NCBI GenBank assembly: GCA_964615375.1
Contig: CAZTOW010000012.1
Location: 124,001 to 188,000 of the forward strand
DNA: 64,000 nt
From: CAZKWG01 sp964615375
GTDB taxonomy: Bacteria > Myxococcota_A > UBA796 > CAZKWG01
Direction: 5' to 3'
Under the pieces are notes generated by a model that did no database searches, was not told the origin of the DNA, and saw only the letters and a program-made list of their open reading frames with translations. The position numbers were made by a program, and so were the translations under genes. Of this stretch, positions 37,356-45,608 are shown piece after piece (position 1 is the first letter of the stretch; each line of letters starts with the position of its first letter).

Positions 37356-38621
37356 ATGAGGGTGCTGCTGGTCGGCCACGGCTACCCGCCGCGTGAGCGC
37401 GCCGGCACCGAGCAGCACATGGCGACGCTCGCGGCCGGGCTCCAGCGGAGGGGGTGCGCGGTCCACGTCCTCGCCGCGACGCGCGCCCCGGGGCGACCCG
37501 TGTACACGATCCTCGAAGAGCCAGGTGTAACGCGCGTCGTCAACAACGTCGGCGCGCGCGCCCTGGCCGAGGCGGAGCGGGATCGGGCCATCGAGGCCGC
37601 CGCGGAGGCGGTGGAGCGCCGCTTCGCCCCGGACGTGGTCCACGTCCATCACCTCCAGTTCCTGTCCTCCGGGCTCCGCTTTCGCGCGCCGACCGTCGCC
37701 ACCCTGCACGACCAGTGGGCCTGGTGCGCGGCGGGCGGGCTCGGCCTGCTCCCCGATCGGAGCCTGTGCCCTGGTCCGAGCCCGGAGCGCTGCGCACCCT
37801 GCGCCGCCGCCTGGAGGCCCGTGGAGGGGCCCGCCGCCCGCGCCCTGATCCGCACGGCCGGGCTCGCCGCGCCCCTGATCTCGCCCGAGCGCCTGCACCG
37901 CCTGTACCAGCGCCTGCCGGAGCGCCTGCGCGCCCGCGCCCGGCGCGGGGTCTCGACACCTGAATCTCCCGAGATGGCGAGGCTCAGGAATGACGCTGTA
38001 ACATCATTTTTCCGGTCCTGTGCCGTCCGCGTCTCGCCGAGCGCCTGGCTGGCGCGTCGCGCGGAGGCGGAGGGGCTGGGGCCGGTGGAGGTGATCCGCC
38101 ACGGGGTGGAGCCCGGCCCGCCCCACCAGGGCGGTGGCGGGCTGCTCTTCCTGGGCACCGTCGCCTGGCACAAGGGCCCGGACCTGGTCGTGCGCGCCTG
38201 GCGCGAGGCCTTTCCGGGCGGTACACCTCCGCTCACGCTGCACGGACCCACGCTGGAGCCGGAGGCCGCGCTGGGGCACCCGGTGGGCGCGGCCCTGGAC
38301 CGGGAGGGCGTGCGCGCCGCCCTGGCCCACGCCGACGCCCTGGTCCTGGGGAGCCGCTGGCCGGAGAACGCGCCCCTGGTCATCCTGGAGGCGAGAGCGG
38401 CGGGCTGCCCGGTGGTGGCCCCCGACGCGGGCGGGATCCCCGAGATCCTGGAGCACGGGCGGGACGGGCTGCTCTACCCGCCGGGAGACGCGCCCGCGCT
38501 GGCTCGGGCGCTCCGGGAGGTGCTGGGGTGGCCCGCGGGGCGGGTGCGGTCGCCACCTGGCGTCGACGAGGTGGTGGGCCAGATCATCGATGTGTATCGC
38601 CGTGTTACGGTGGATACGTGA
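37356..38621 (+). CDS. GT4-family glycosyltransferase
   Basis: A 421-residue GT-B fold glycosyltransferase. The N-terminal acceptor domain starts MRVLLVGHGYPPRERAGTEQ and contains DVVHVHHLQFLS and LHDQWAWC. The donor domain contains LLFLGTVAWHKGPDLVVRAW and the E-x7-E region PLVILEARAAGCPVVAPDAG typical of GT4 retaining enzymes. A Cys cluster (SLCPGPSPERCAPC) follows the Trp motif and recurs in the next gene. ATG 37356 is 4 nt after the lipoprotein stop with GGAG in range; the stop overlaps the GTG of the second transferase. It is probably for surface polysaccharide or glycolipid; acceptor and sugar are unknown. Confidence 0.85.
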   Translation: MRVLLVGHGYPPRERAGTEQHMATLAAGLQRRGCAVHVLAATRAPGRPVYTILEEPGVTRVVNNVGARALAEAERDRAIEAAAEAVERRFAPDVVHVHHLQFLSSGLRFRAPTVATLHDQWAWCAAGGLGLLPDRSLCPGPSPERCAPCAAAWRPVEGPAARALIRTAGLAAPLISPERLHRLYQRLPERLRARARRGVSTPESPEMARLRNDAVTSFFRSCAVRVSPSAWLARRAEAEGLGPVEVIRHGVEPGPPHQGGGGLLFLGTVAWHKGPDLVVRAWREAFPGGTPPLTLHGPTLEPEAALGHPVGAALDREGVRAALAHADALVLGSRWPENAPLVILEARAAGCPVVAPDAGGIPEILEHGRDGLLYPPGDAPALARALREVLGWPAGRVRSPPGVDEVVGQIIDVYRRVTVDT

Positions 38622-39898
38622 TCCTGCTCGCCCTCCACGGCTGGCCGCCGGAGGCCATGGGGGGCGCCGGGCTCTACGTGCGCGGGCTGGCGCGGGCCTT
38701 GCGGGCGCGCGGGCGGGAGGTGGCCGTGATCGCCGCGGCCCCAGGGCCGAGCGCGGCGGTGGAGCGCCGGGTCTCGGATGACGGGATCCCGGGCTGGATC
38801 CTCCTCGCGCCCCCGCTCACCCGCTGGGAGCAGACCTGGGAGCAGCCCGCGCGCGCGGCCCTGCTGCCGGGGCTCCTGGACCGGCTCAGGCCCCGGGTCC
38901 TGCACGTCCACCACCTGTCGGGGTTGCCCTGGTCTCTCGTCCTCGCCGCGCGGGAGCGGGGGGCGCGGACCGTGCTCACCCTGCACGACTACGCGCTGCC
39001 CTGCGCGCGGGGACAGCTCGTCAATCGGGAGCGGAAGCTCTGTCCGGGGCCCTCGCCCGAGCGCTGCGCGCGCTGCCTCTCCGATCAGCTCGGGCTCAAC
39101 CCGGCCACGGCGGCGGCGGGCAGGCTCCTGGAGCGAGCACCGCGGCTGCGGAGGCTGGCGCGGCGGGCGCTGGGGGCGCTCCCGCGGGGGGAGGCGGCCG
39201 AAGCTCGGATGCGATCACGTAACATGGCGTTACAAGATGTGTTGTCCTCCTGCGACGTCGTGCTCTCGCCCTCCGATGATCTTGCGGGCCGCTTCCAGGC
39301 GATGGGGCTCGGGCGCCCGCGACGCTGCGAGCTGCCGCTCCTGGGCCCCGTCCCGGTCGCCGGAGATCCCGGGGAGGGGCCGCTGAGGCTGCTCTTCGCC
39401 AGCGCGCTCATTCCCACCAAGGGGCCAGAGCGCCTGCTGTCCGCCTTCGCCCGGCTGCCTCCCGGCGCGGCGACCCTGACCCTGGCCGGGCCCGCGCCCG
39501 CTTTCGACGGTGATCCGGGCTTCGCTGACCGTCTGGTCGGGCGCGCGCGGGCCACGCCGGGGGTGCGGGTGCTCGGCGAGGTCGCCCCGGAGCGCATGGG
39601 GGCGCTGCTGGCCGAGCACGACGTCCTGGTCCTGCCCTCCCTGTGGCCGGAGAACAGCCCGCTGGTGGTCCGGGAGGCCACGGCGGCGGGCCTGCGCGTG
39701 ATCGTCTCCGAGCAGGGGGGAGCCGCCGAGCTCGCGCCCGCCGCGCGTCAGGTCTCCAATGAGCTAGATAATCTAGCAGATCTGGAGCAGGCGTTACAGC
39801 AGGAGATACAGCGGGGGAGGGGGCGCGTCCCCGCCGCCCGCTGGCCCACGCCTGACGAGCACGCGGACTGGCTGATTCAAGAGGTGTATCGCCTGTGA
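38618..39898 (+). CDS. GT4-family glycosyltransferase
   Basis: A 426-residue GT-B transferase, apparently a paralogue of the previous one. The start is GTG 38618 within the preceding stop (GTGA), giving ILLALHGWPPEAMGGAGLYV with the glycine loop of the acceptor domain. VLHVHHLSGLPW and LHDYALPCARG are followed by the Cys motif LCPGPSPERCARC. The donor part has LLFASALIPTKGPERLLSAF and PLVVREATAAGLRVIVSEQG. It is the last gene of the chain 34375-39898; 4 nt separate its stop from the convergent S41-type gene. The two transferases probably act in sequence on one glycan. Confidence 0.85.
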   Translation: MILLALHGWPPEAMGGAGLYVRGLARALRARGREVAVIAAAPGPSAAVERRVSDDGIPGWILLAPPLTRWEQTWEQPARAALLPGLLDRLRPRVLHVHHLSGLPWSLVLAARERGARTVLTLHDYALPCARGQLVNRERKLCPGPSPERCARCLSDQLGLNPATAAAGRLLERAPRLRRLARRALGALPRGEAAEARMRSRNMALQDVLSSCDVVLSPSDDLAGRFQAMGLGRPRRCELPLLGPVPVAGDPGEGPLRLLFASALIPTKGPERLLSAFARLPPGAATLTLAGPAPAFDGDPGFADRLVGRARATPGVRVLGEVAPERMGALLAEHDVLVLPSLWPENSPLVVREATAAGLRVIVSEQGGAAELAPAARQVSNELDNLADLEQALQQEIQRGRGRVPAARWPTPDEHADWLIQEVYRL

Positions 39899-39902
39899 CG
39901 GA

Positions 39903-42095
39903 TCACCCGCCCAGGGCCTCGATGGCCGCCTGGATCTCCGGGTCGATGCCCGCGGCGTAGTCCTCCGGGCTGGGGATCACCTCGACGTCCAGCGGGATGC
40001 CCCGGCCGTGGTGCGTGCTGCCGTCGGGGTTCAGGACCTCCATCCCCGTGAAGTAGAAGTAGTAGCCGCCCGGCAGCCAGGTGGCGGTGATGTTGCCGTT
40101 GGTGCCCGCGCTCTGCTCGCCGACGACGGTGAAGTTCTCCGCACCCCAGAGCATCATCGCGAAATTTTCGGCCGCGCTCACCGTCTTGTTGGAGACCAGG
40201 AGCGCGACGGGCCCGGTGTAGAGGGCCTCGCCGGTGAGCGCGTAGCTGCTCTCGTCCCAGCTCTCCTCCTCCGGCCCGTCCCAGGTGCGCACCCGGAAGG
40301 TGGGGCTCTGGAAGTCGCCTTCGCGGAGGGCGGCGGCGACCGCGTAGGGGTCCACGCCTGGATAGGCGCGCATGTCCACGACCAGACCCTCGGCCTCCGC
40401 CCCCTCGGCCAGGGCCTCCTGCCAGGCCTCCTCCGTGGTGGTCACGTAGCCGCTGAGGTTCAGGTAGTACAGGTTGTCCGCGCCCAGATCCTCGAGCCAG
40501 CCGCTCGGCTTCAGGCTGCCCGCCCACGGCGCCAGGGTGTTGACCTCCTCGAAGGGGAGGCCCTCCAAGGTGACCTCGCGCTCCTCGCCGTCCACGCCGC
40601 GCAGCCCGAGGATGCAGGGTTCATCGGGGTTCTGCCAGTCCCGGCCGCTCACCTCGAAGAGGTAGCCCTCGGTGGCGGCCGAGTGCCAGCTCATGCTGTC
40701 CGCGTAGTAGACGTCCGCCGGGACACCGTCGATGCTGATCACGGTGTCGCCGGCCTGCACCTCGTCGTGGCCGGAGAGGGAGACGATGGGCTCGCCGCCG
40801 ACCAGCTGCACCTGCAGGGCCAGGTAGCTGTCCGTCCAGGTGGTCCCGACCCAGTCTCCGAAGAAGCCGTGGCCGTCCTGGAGCACGTGCATGAAGCGGC
40901 CCAGGCTGTGCAGCGCAGCCTCGCGATCGCCCTCCTCGGCGGCGTCCAAGGTGTCGAGCTCGGTCAGCAGCGCGTCGTCGTGCTCATAGCCCACCACCTC
41001 GAAGTAGGGGAAGAAGCGGTCGATGATCCCGTGGGCGACCATCAGCATGGCGCGCGCCGAGCCTCGCGTGAGCGACCCGTCCACATCCTCCTCGATTTCA
41101 AGCGTGTAACGCGACATCGTGGCACGGGTGGCCGCCTCGGGGCTCAGCGCCTCGGGGGTGTCCCAGGCCAGCACCTCCTCCAGGTGGTCCTCGGGCAGGT
41201 CCGTCTCCAGGTCGGCGGGCACCTGATCGGGCCAGGGCTCGTCGTCCAGGATCATGGTCCTGGCCGGCCAGGCCAGGCCCCGACCACCCACAGGCGCCCA
41301 GCTCGCCTCCGCCGCCGCCGCCCACACCGGGTGCCCGACCAGCCACGCGCGCCCGTCGAGGCGCAGGGCCCCGGCGACCCGGGCCGCGTCGGGCGAGAGT
41401 CGAGCCTCCGTCCACACGATCAGAGGCAGGCTCTCCACCGCCGCGCCGCTCACGGTCCAGCTCGCTGTGGACAGGCTCGCGCCGTAGGTGCCCCCACGGC
41501 CGCTCAAGGCGCCCGGGAAGCCGAGGAAGCGGCGCTGTTTCGCCTCTCCGAGCTCCTGCTCCCCGGAGAGCACGGTGGCCAGCGTCTCTTCCAGCGCGTC
41601 CGCCGCCTCGGCCCCCGCCGGGTAGCCCCGGAGATCGAGCACGATGGCGGTGGCGTCCTCGGGAATCTCCACGGCGCCCAGGCCGGGGTGGACGATGGCG
41701 GTCGTCCCCTCCGAGGTCACGAAGGCGTCGGGCACGTCCGAGTCGCGGCCGTCCAGCACGCAGGCGCCCACCAGGGGCGCGTAGGGCTCCAGGGTCGCCT
41801 CGGGGTCCCAGGTCTCGCCCTCCAGCGCGTCGATCAGCGCGAGATCGGCCTCCTCCCAGGTGGCCGCGGGGCCGAAGAGGCGGACGGCCCCGTGCGCGCG
41901 GGAGAGCTCCAGGACGGGGTCCTCCTCGCCGGGGGCGCCGGAGAGGATGGCCTCGCAGGGCTCCGTCGCCAGCGTCGGGGGCGTCTCGGTGGAGCCGGTC
42001 TCCTCGCCGCCGCTGTCGTCGGGGGGCGTGGCCGTCTCCTGGGTCTTGTCGGTGGTCTCGCAGGCCAGGAGGAAGAGCAGGAGGGCTGGGCGCAT
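39903..42095 (-). CDS. S41-type peptidase lipoprotein with duplicated domain
   Basis: A 730-residue lipoprotein: leader MRPALLLFLLAC (Cys12), then a D/T/E/G/S-rich linker. The C-terminal 330 residues match the S41 (tail-specific protease) fold. A PDZ-like EVQAGDTVISIDGVPADVYY precedes GLVVDMRAYPGVD, the nucleophile motif VSNKTVSAAENFAMM and GEQSAGTNGNITATW. The N-terminal half contains a weaker copy (IVLDLRGYPAGAEAADALEE, then TEARLSPDAARVAGALRLDG and WLVGHPV) that looks degenerate. ATG 42095 follows GGAG with 5 nt spacing. It lies 25 nt downstream of the GT1 glycosyltransferase on the same strand, so they may be co-transcribed. Peptidase activity is likely but not certain. Confidence 0.75.
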   Translation of the reverse strand: MRPALLLFLLACETTDKTQETATPPDDSGGEETGSTETPPTLATEPCEAILSGAPGEEDPVLELSRAHGAVRLFGPAATWEEADLALIDALEGETWDPEATLEPYAPLVGACVLDGRDSDVPDAFVTSEGTTAIVHPGLGAVEIPEDATAIVLDLRGYPAGAEAADALEETLATVLSGEQELGEAKQRRFLGFPGALSGRGGTYGASLSTASWTVSGAAVESLPLIVWTEARLSPDAARVAGALRLDGRAWLVGHPVWAAAAEASWAPVGGRGLAWPARTMILDDEPWPDQVPADLETDLPEDHLEEVLAWDTPEALSPEAATRATMSRYTLEIEEDVDGSLTRGSARAMLMVAHGIIDRFFPYFEVVGYEHDDALLTELDTLDAAEEGDREAALHSLGRFMHVLQDGHGFFGDWVGTTWTDSYLALQVQLVGGEPIVSLSGHDEVQAGDTVISIDGVPADVYYADSMSWHSAATEGYLFEVSGRDWQNPDEPCILGLRGVDGEEREVTLEGLPFEEVNTLAPWAGSLKPSGWLEDLGADNLYYLNLSGYVTTTEEAWQEALAEGAEAEGLVVDMRAYPGVDPYAVAAALREGDFQSPTFRVRTWDGPEEESWDESSYALTGEALYTGPVALLVSNKTVSAAENFAMMLWGAENFTVVGEQSAGTNGNITATWLPGGYYFYFTGMEVLNPDGSTHHGRGIPLDVEVIPSPEDYAAGIDPEIQAAIEALGG

Positions 42096-42120
42096 GGGGG
42101 CTCCATCGTGTCGGTTTACT

Positions 42121-43389
42121 TCAAGTGCGCTGAGAAGCCTGCTTGTAAAGGACCTCCTCGATGAGATCGGCCGCGCGCTCCCGCGGGCGGACCTCGGCGA
42201 TGTGCTCGGCCATGCGGCGGGCGGACGCGCGGAAGGAGGGCTCGTCCAGCACCCGGCGCAGGGCCGCGCCGATGGCCTTCGGGTCGGGGCGGGGAGGCAC
42301 CCACAGGCCCGCGCCGCAGCGCGCGATCCGGGCGGCCACCCCGGGCTGATCGTTGGTGATGGGGAGGGCGACCATGGGCACGCCCAGCGAGAGGCACTCC
42401 AGCGCCGTGTTCAGGCCGGCGTGTGTGACGCAGGCCGCGGCGCGGGCGAGCAGGGCCTGCTGGGGGGCCCAGCGCACGACCACGGGGTCGCCCGGGAGCG
42501 GGCCCAGCGCCTCCGGGTCGCAGGAGTCGCCGAGCGAGATCACGAGCTGCACGGGTAGGGGCGCGGCGGCGGCGGCGACGGCCTGGAAGAGGACCTGAAG
42601 CCGGTTCTGGATGGTGCCCAGCGAGGCGTAGACCAGCGGGCGGCTGTCCAGCCGGTCCCAGGGGAAATCCGCCGCCTTTCGCCCGCCCTCGTCGTGGAAG
42701 GGGCCGAGCATGTGGACCTCGGGGCCCGGCCAGACGCGGGGGAAGGCGAAGGGGGCCGGCTCCTGGCAGAGGTGCAGGAGGGTGGCGCGCTCGAAGGCGG
42801 TGGCCCCGAGATCGGGCAGCCCGCGCCGCGCTCGCGCCCGCCACAGCTTGAGCCGCATGGGCCAGGTGGCCAGGAAGAAGAAGAGGTTGGCGAGGCTGTC
42901 TCGCAGCCGGTCCAGCGCCCCCGTGCTCGGCTGCAGCGTGGTGGCGATGGGCGGGCAGGCCGGGTCCAGGCGCACCAGCAGGGCGTTGGAGATGGCGACC
43001 CAGGGCAGACCGGCCGCCTCCGCCGCGCTGCCGCCCCCCGCCGCGGCCTCGTCCGCCAGCACGAGGTCCACGCCCTGCGCGCGCAGCTTGTCGGGGAGCT
43101 CGTCGAGCACGACGTCTATGGTCTGCAGGAGCAGCGCGAAGGTCCGCTGCACCCCCCGGAGCCCGCTCATCCGCCCGATCTCCTCCAGGATGGACTCGGC
43201 CGTGCCCGGCGGGAAGCGCTGCTCGCCGTAGGTGACGACCTCGAGGCCCGCCGCGCGCGCCCGCGCCGCCCCGTCGGCCAGCTGAAAGGCGGTCACCCGG
43301 TGCCCGCGCCGCTGCAGCTCGCGCCCGAGCGCGTTCATGGGGTGCTGGTGGCCGGGAGGGAATGGACAGATCAGGGCGATGTGCGCCAC
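42121..43389 (-). CDS. GT1-family (UGT/MGT-type) glycosyltransferase
   Basis: A 422-residue transferase of the UDP-glycosyltransferase superfamily. It starts MAHIALICPFPPGHQHPMNA (acceptor side) and ends with the donor signature WAPQQALLARAAACVTHAGL-NTALECLSLGVPMVALPI-TNDQPGVAARI. The HxGxxT/N-E-x-D/N-Q layout is that of macrolide, sterol and carotenoid glycosyltransferases (MGT, CrtX). Acceptor unknown. GTG 43389 follows GAGG with 5 nt spacing. Neighbours on the same strand are VapBC upstream and the S41-type lipoprotein downstream; no pigment or polyketide genes are in view. Confidence 0.88.
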   Translation of the reverse strand: MAHIALICPFPPGHQHPMNALGRELQRRGHRVTAFQLADGAARARAAGLEVVTYGEQRFPPGTAESILEEIGRMSGLRGVQRTFALLLQTIDVVLDELPDKLRAQGVDLVLADEAAAGGGSAAEAAGLPWVAISNALLVRLDPACPPIATTLQPSTGALDRLRDSLANLFFFLATWPMRLKLWRARARRGLPDLGATAFERATLLHLCQEPAPFAFPRVWPGPEVHMLGPFHDEGGRKAADFPWDRLDSRPLVYASLGTIQNRLQVLFQAVAAAAAPLPVQLVISLGDSCDPEALGPLPGDPVVVRWAPQQALLARAAACVTHAGLNTALECLSLGVPMVALPITNDQPGVAARIARCGAGLWVPPRPDPKAIGAALRRVLDEPSFRASARRMAEHIAEVRPRERAADLIEEVLYKQASQRT

Positions 43390-43426
43390 GGGGACCTCGC
43401 GCCCCGATCCTACGCCCTGGTGGGCG

Positions 43427-43816
43427 TCAGATCAGCTCCACCGGGATCAAACGAGGGGTCGCGCGCAGGAGGCGCATGTCTCCGGTCACCAGCGTGGCCC
43501 CGGTCACCTCGGCGAGGCCCACGTACATCGCGTCGTAGGCGCTCACGTTCTCGCGCAGGTCGAAGGCGCGTCGCAGCAGCGGCGCGTGCGGGTAGCGCCG
43601 GATGGGGGCGCAGCTCAGGGCGTCCAGCGCGTCGGCGGCCACGCGCTCGGGGAGCGCGCGACCCAGCACGGCGCGGCGGAGCACGCTCAGCACCTCGACG
43701 TCCAGCAGGTGCGGGGCGATGAGCACCGGATCCGCCGCGATCAGCCGGTCGAGCACCTGTCCCCGCGGGGAGCGCAGCAGCCACTCCACCACGGCGGAGG
43801 CGTCCAGCACCATCAT
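43427..43816 (-). CDS. vapC: VapC-like PIN-domain toxin
   Basis: A 129-residue PIN-domain ribonuclease. The acidic residues expected to bind Mg2+ are present: Asp5 (VLDASAVVEWLL), Glu41 (LLDVEVLSVLRR), Asp95 (SAYDAMYVGLAE) and Asp113 (LVTGDMRLL). VapC toxins cleave tRNA or rRNA and are held inactive by VapB. ATG 43816 overlaps the VapB stop (ATGA), the normal arrangement. All catalytic residues look intact, so the module is probably active. Confidence 0.9.
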   Translation of the reverse strand: MMVLDASAVVEWLLRSPRGQVLDRLIAADPVLIAPHLLDVEVLSVLRRAVLGRALPERVAADALDALSCAPIRRYPHAPLLRRAFDLRENVSAYDAMYVGLAEVTGATLVTGDMRLLRATPRLIPVELI

Positions 43817-44091
43817 CGCTTCGTCTCGTAGGGCGCGGTGGGCTCCGCCGCCAGGCGTGGCTCGCGGTCCTCCCGCGCCTCGTAGAGCCAGCGCTCCGCG
43901 CCGCCGGGGAGCGAGAACGAGGCGCGCGTGGAGAGCATGCGCTGGAACTCCTCGACCGAGGGCGTGGCGGCCAGCCGCTCCAGCTCCACGCGCAGGTAGT
44001 CGGAGAGCGACATCCCGGCCAGGGCGGCGCGCGCCTTCAGGGCGCGGTGTACCGGCTCGGGGACATTGCGGATCTGGATGTTGGTCTGCAT
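43813..44091 (-). CDS. vapB: VapB-like antitoxin (FitA/RHH type)
   Basis: A 92-residue antitoxin. The N-terminal ribbon-helix-helix reads MQTNIQIRNVPEPVHRALKA then RAALAGMSLSDYLRVELERL, as in the FitA-like group with its NVP-x-x-V-x-x-x-L-K pattern. The C-terminal tail (about 55-92), rich in Arg, Glu and Pro, would wrap VapC. ATG 44091 has no ribosome site and may be leaderless. Starts further upstream at about 44124 or 44133 would invade the palindromic operator. It probably represses its own promoter with VapC bound. Confidence 0.85.
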   Translation of the reverse strand: MQTNIQIRNVPEPVHRALKARAALAGMSLSDYLRVELERLAATPSVEEFQRMLSTRASFSLPGGAERWLYEAREDREPRLAAEPTAPYETKR

Positions 44092-44112
44092 GGGAATTGG
44101 GTATCTCGAGTC

Positions 44113-44144
44113 AAAATGCATGACAAGCATGAAGAATGCATTTT
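44113..44144. promoter_or_regulatory. Inverted repeat, probable VapBC operator
   Basis: AAAATGCAT (44113-44121) and ATGCATTTT (44136-44144) are perfect 9-bp complements spaced by 14 nt, in an A+T-rich patch just upstream of vapB and of the divergent SGNH gene. RHH antitoxins bind such repeats. Confidence 0.55.
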
Positions 44145-44194
44145 TCTGGGGCGCGCTCCGCACGCCGCGCCGCTGTGCGATGATGTCCCTGAAC

Positions 44195-45319
44195 ATGCGC
44201 ACCCCTGCTGCTCTCCCCCTGTGGAAGAAGATCCTCTTCGGCCTCGTCGTCGCGGTCGGGCTGCTGGGCGCCCTCGAGCTCGGCATGCGCCTCCTGCTGG
44301 GGCCGCCCCCGGCCTCCACCGTCGTCTACAACGCCATCGGCGAGCGGGAGCGCTGGTTCCAGGAGCAGGGCGGGCAGGTGCGCGCGGTCTTCGTCGACCA
44401 CGACCCCCCGGCCCCCTTCCCGGCGGCGCTGGAGGGGCAGCGCTGCGCGGTCCTGGGCGGGAGCTCAGTCCACGGCGGATCGCCCGACCTCCAGCAGGCG
44501 GGGGAGTTTCCGGCCCTGCTCGCCGCCGAGCTCGGGGTGCCCGTCCTGAACCTGGGCGCGCCCGGCCTGGACTCCTTCGATCACGTGGAGCTGACGCGCG
44601 AGCTGCTGGCCTGGCGCTTCAGCTGCCTGGTGCTCTACGGTGGGCACAACGACTTCGGGAACATGTACTTCATGTCGCGCTACGGGGACGCCAGCACCGG
44701 CGCGATGGCCCGCGTGCAGGCGGGCCTGGAGCGCCTCCACCTCTACGCGCAGCTCCACCGCGCCGTGCGCGCCGCCGAGTGGAGCCAGAGCCGTCGCCCC
44801 GGCGTGCCCAGCTCGACGGAGGGCTTCGTCACGCCCGGCCGGCTCTGGCAGGCGCTCCGCCACCTGGAGGCCAACACGCGCCAGCTCCTCTGGATGGCGA
44901 AGAAGGCGGGCGTCCCCGTGCTGGTCGTGCTCCCCGCCAGCGACCTGACCCAGCGACCCACCCAGCAATTCTGCACCGGGCCCGACTGCGCGGTGGACCT
45001 CTACCAGCAGGCGAGCCAGCTTCGGCAGCAGGACCCGGCGAAGGCGGCCGCGCTCCTGCGACGCGCGCGGGACATCGACCAGATCCCGCTCCGCGCGCCC
45101 ACCGCCGCCCGTGAGGTCCTGGCCGCCGCCGCCGCGGAGCAGGGCTACCCTGTGCTCGACGCCGAGGCCGCCCTGCCGCAGGAGCGCGATCTCCAGGTCC
45201 CCTCTCGGCTCCTGTTCCGCGACGCCGTCCACTTCACGGCCGAGGGGCACCGGGCCATGGCGAAGATCATCGCGCCGGAGCTGCGGGAGCTGCTCGGTCT
45301 GGCGGACGAGGGACGCTGA
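44195..45319 (+). CDS. Membrane-anchored SGNH/GDSL-type hydrolase
   Basis: A 374-residue protein with an N-terminal membrane helix (ILFGLVVAVGLLGALELGMR). An SGNH hydrolase domain follows: block I CAVLGGSSVHG (Ser nucleophile in GSS), block II around NLGAPGLDSFD, block III LVLYGGHNDFGN and block V DAVHFTAEGH with the Asp-His pair. All four catalytic blocks are present. Such anchored esterases often remove or transfer acyl groups on surface polysaccharides. ATG 44195 was chosen as closest to the membrane helix; ATGs at 44180 and 44183 are possible and none has a strong ribosome site. It is divergent from vapBC. Confidence 0.78.
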   Translation: MRTPAALPLWKKILFGLVVAVGLLGALELGMRLLLGPPPASTVVYNAIGERERWFQEQGGQVRAVFVDHDPPAPFPAALEGQRCAVLGGSSVHGGSPDLQQAGEFPALLAAELGVPVLNLGAPGLDSFDHVELTRELLAWRFSCLVLYGGHNDFGNMYFMSRYGDASTGAMARVQAGLERLHLYAQLHRAVRAAEWSQSRRPGVPSSTEGFVTPGRLWQALRHLEANTRQLLWMAKKAGVPVLVVLPASDLTQRPTQQFCTGPDCAVDLYQQASQLRQQDPAKAAALLRRARDIDQIPLRAPTAAREVLAAAAAEQGYPVLDAEAALPQERDLQVPSRLLFRDAVHFTAEGHRAMAKIIAPELRELLGLADEGR

Positions 45320-45331
45320 GCCGCGGCGCAG

Positions 45332-45365
45332 GAGCGGTGTGGGAGCGGTGTGGGATCCGTGTAGG
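45332..45365 (+). repeat. Direct repeats upstream of the 20-residue peptide gene
   Basis: GAGCGGTGTGG occurs twice in a row (45332-45342, 45343-45353), followed by a variant GATCCGTGTAGG (45354-45365). The 11-bp phasing is one helical turn, as in activator or repressor sites. They lie right after the SGNH gene stop and before the structured leader. Confidence 0.4.
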
Positions 45366-45373
45366 ATGCGCTC

Positions 45374-45434
45374 GCCTGGGGGCCGGCGTACCTTGGGAGT
45401 GTGAGGCGGCGCTGCCGCCCCGAGCCCCCCAGGC
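45374..45434 (+). promoter_or_regulatory. Structured leader of the 20-residue peptide gene
   Basis: GCCTGGGGG (45374-45382) can pair with CCCCCAGGC (45426-45434), enclosing an inner hairpin GGCGGC-GCT-GCCGCC (45405-45419). The nested structure ends 13 nt before the ribosome site of the tiny gene. It could be a control element or part of a small RNA. Confidence 0.4.
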
Positions 45435-45458
45435 CCCAAACCCAAGCAGGAGACTCCC

Positions 45459-45521
45459 ATGAAGGTCCAGACCAACGTGCAGGCCGGTCAGAACGTCCGC
45501 CGCATCAAGTGGACGATCTAG
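45459..45521 (+). CDS. 20-residue peptide gene, function unknown
   Basis: An isolated small gene. ATG 45459 is preceded by AGGAG with 6 nt spacing, one of the best ribosome sites in the window. It encodes 20 residues, starting MKVQTNVQAG and ending NVRRIKWTI, then TAG. The peptide is basic (+4: Lys2, Arg14, Arg15, Lys17) with no acidic residues. A strong intrinsic terminator begins 15 nt after the stop, so the unit has leader, gene and terminator of its own in the 289-nt gap between the SGNH hydrolase and the convergent thiolase. The start resembles KV-K-TNV-K-AG short peptides that I recall from other bacteria, which needs checking. It could be a precursor peptide, a signalling peptide, or the coding part of a small RNA. 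Confidence 0.6.
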   Translation: MKVQTNVQAGQNVRRIKWTI

Positions 45522-45535
45522 TCCTGAGCGCCACG

Positions 45536-45580
45536 AGCCGCCCCGGGGACCCAGGTCCCTCGGGGCGGCTTCCTTTGTTC
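45536..45580 (+). terminator. Rho-independent terminator of the peptide gene
   Basis: Ten-bp perfect stem AGCCGCCCCG / CGGGGCGGCT, extended by GGGAC / GTCCC past a one-base bulge with loop CCAG, followed by TTCCTTTGTT. Confidence 0.85.
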
Positions 45581-45608
45581 GTGGCGTAGACTCACCCAGT
45601 CTGCGCGA

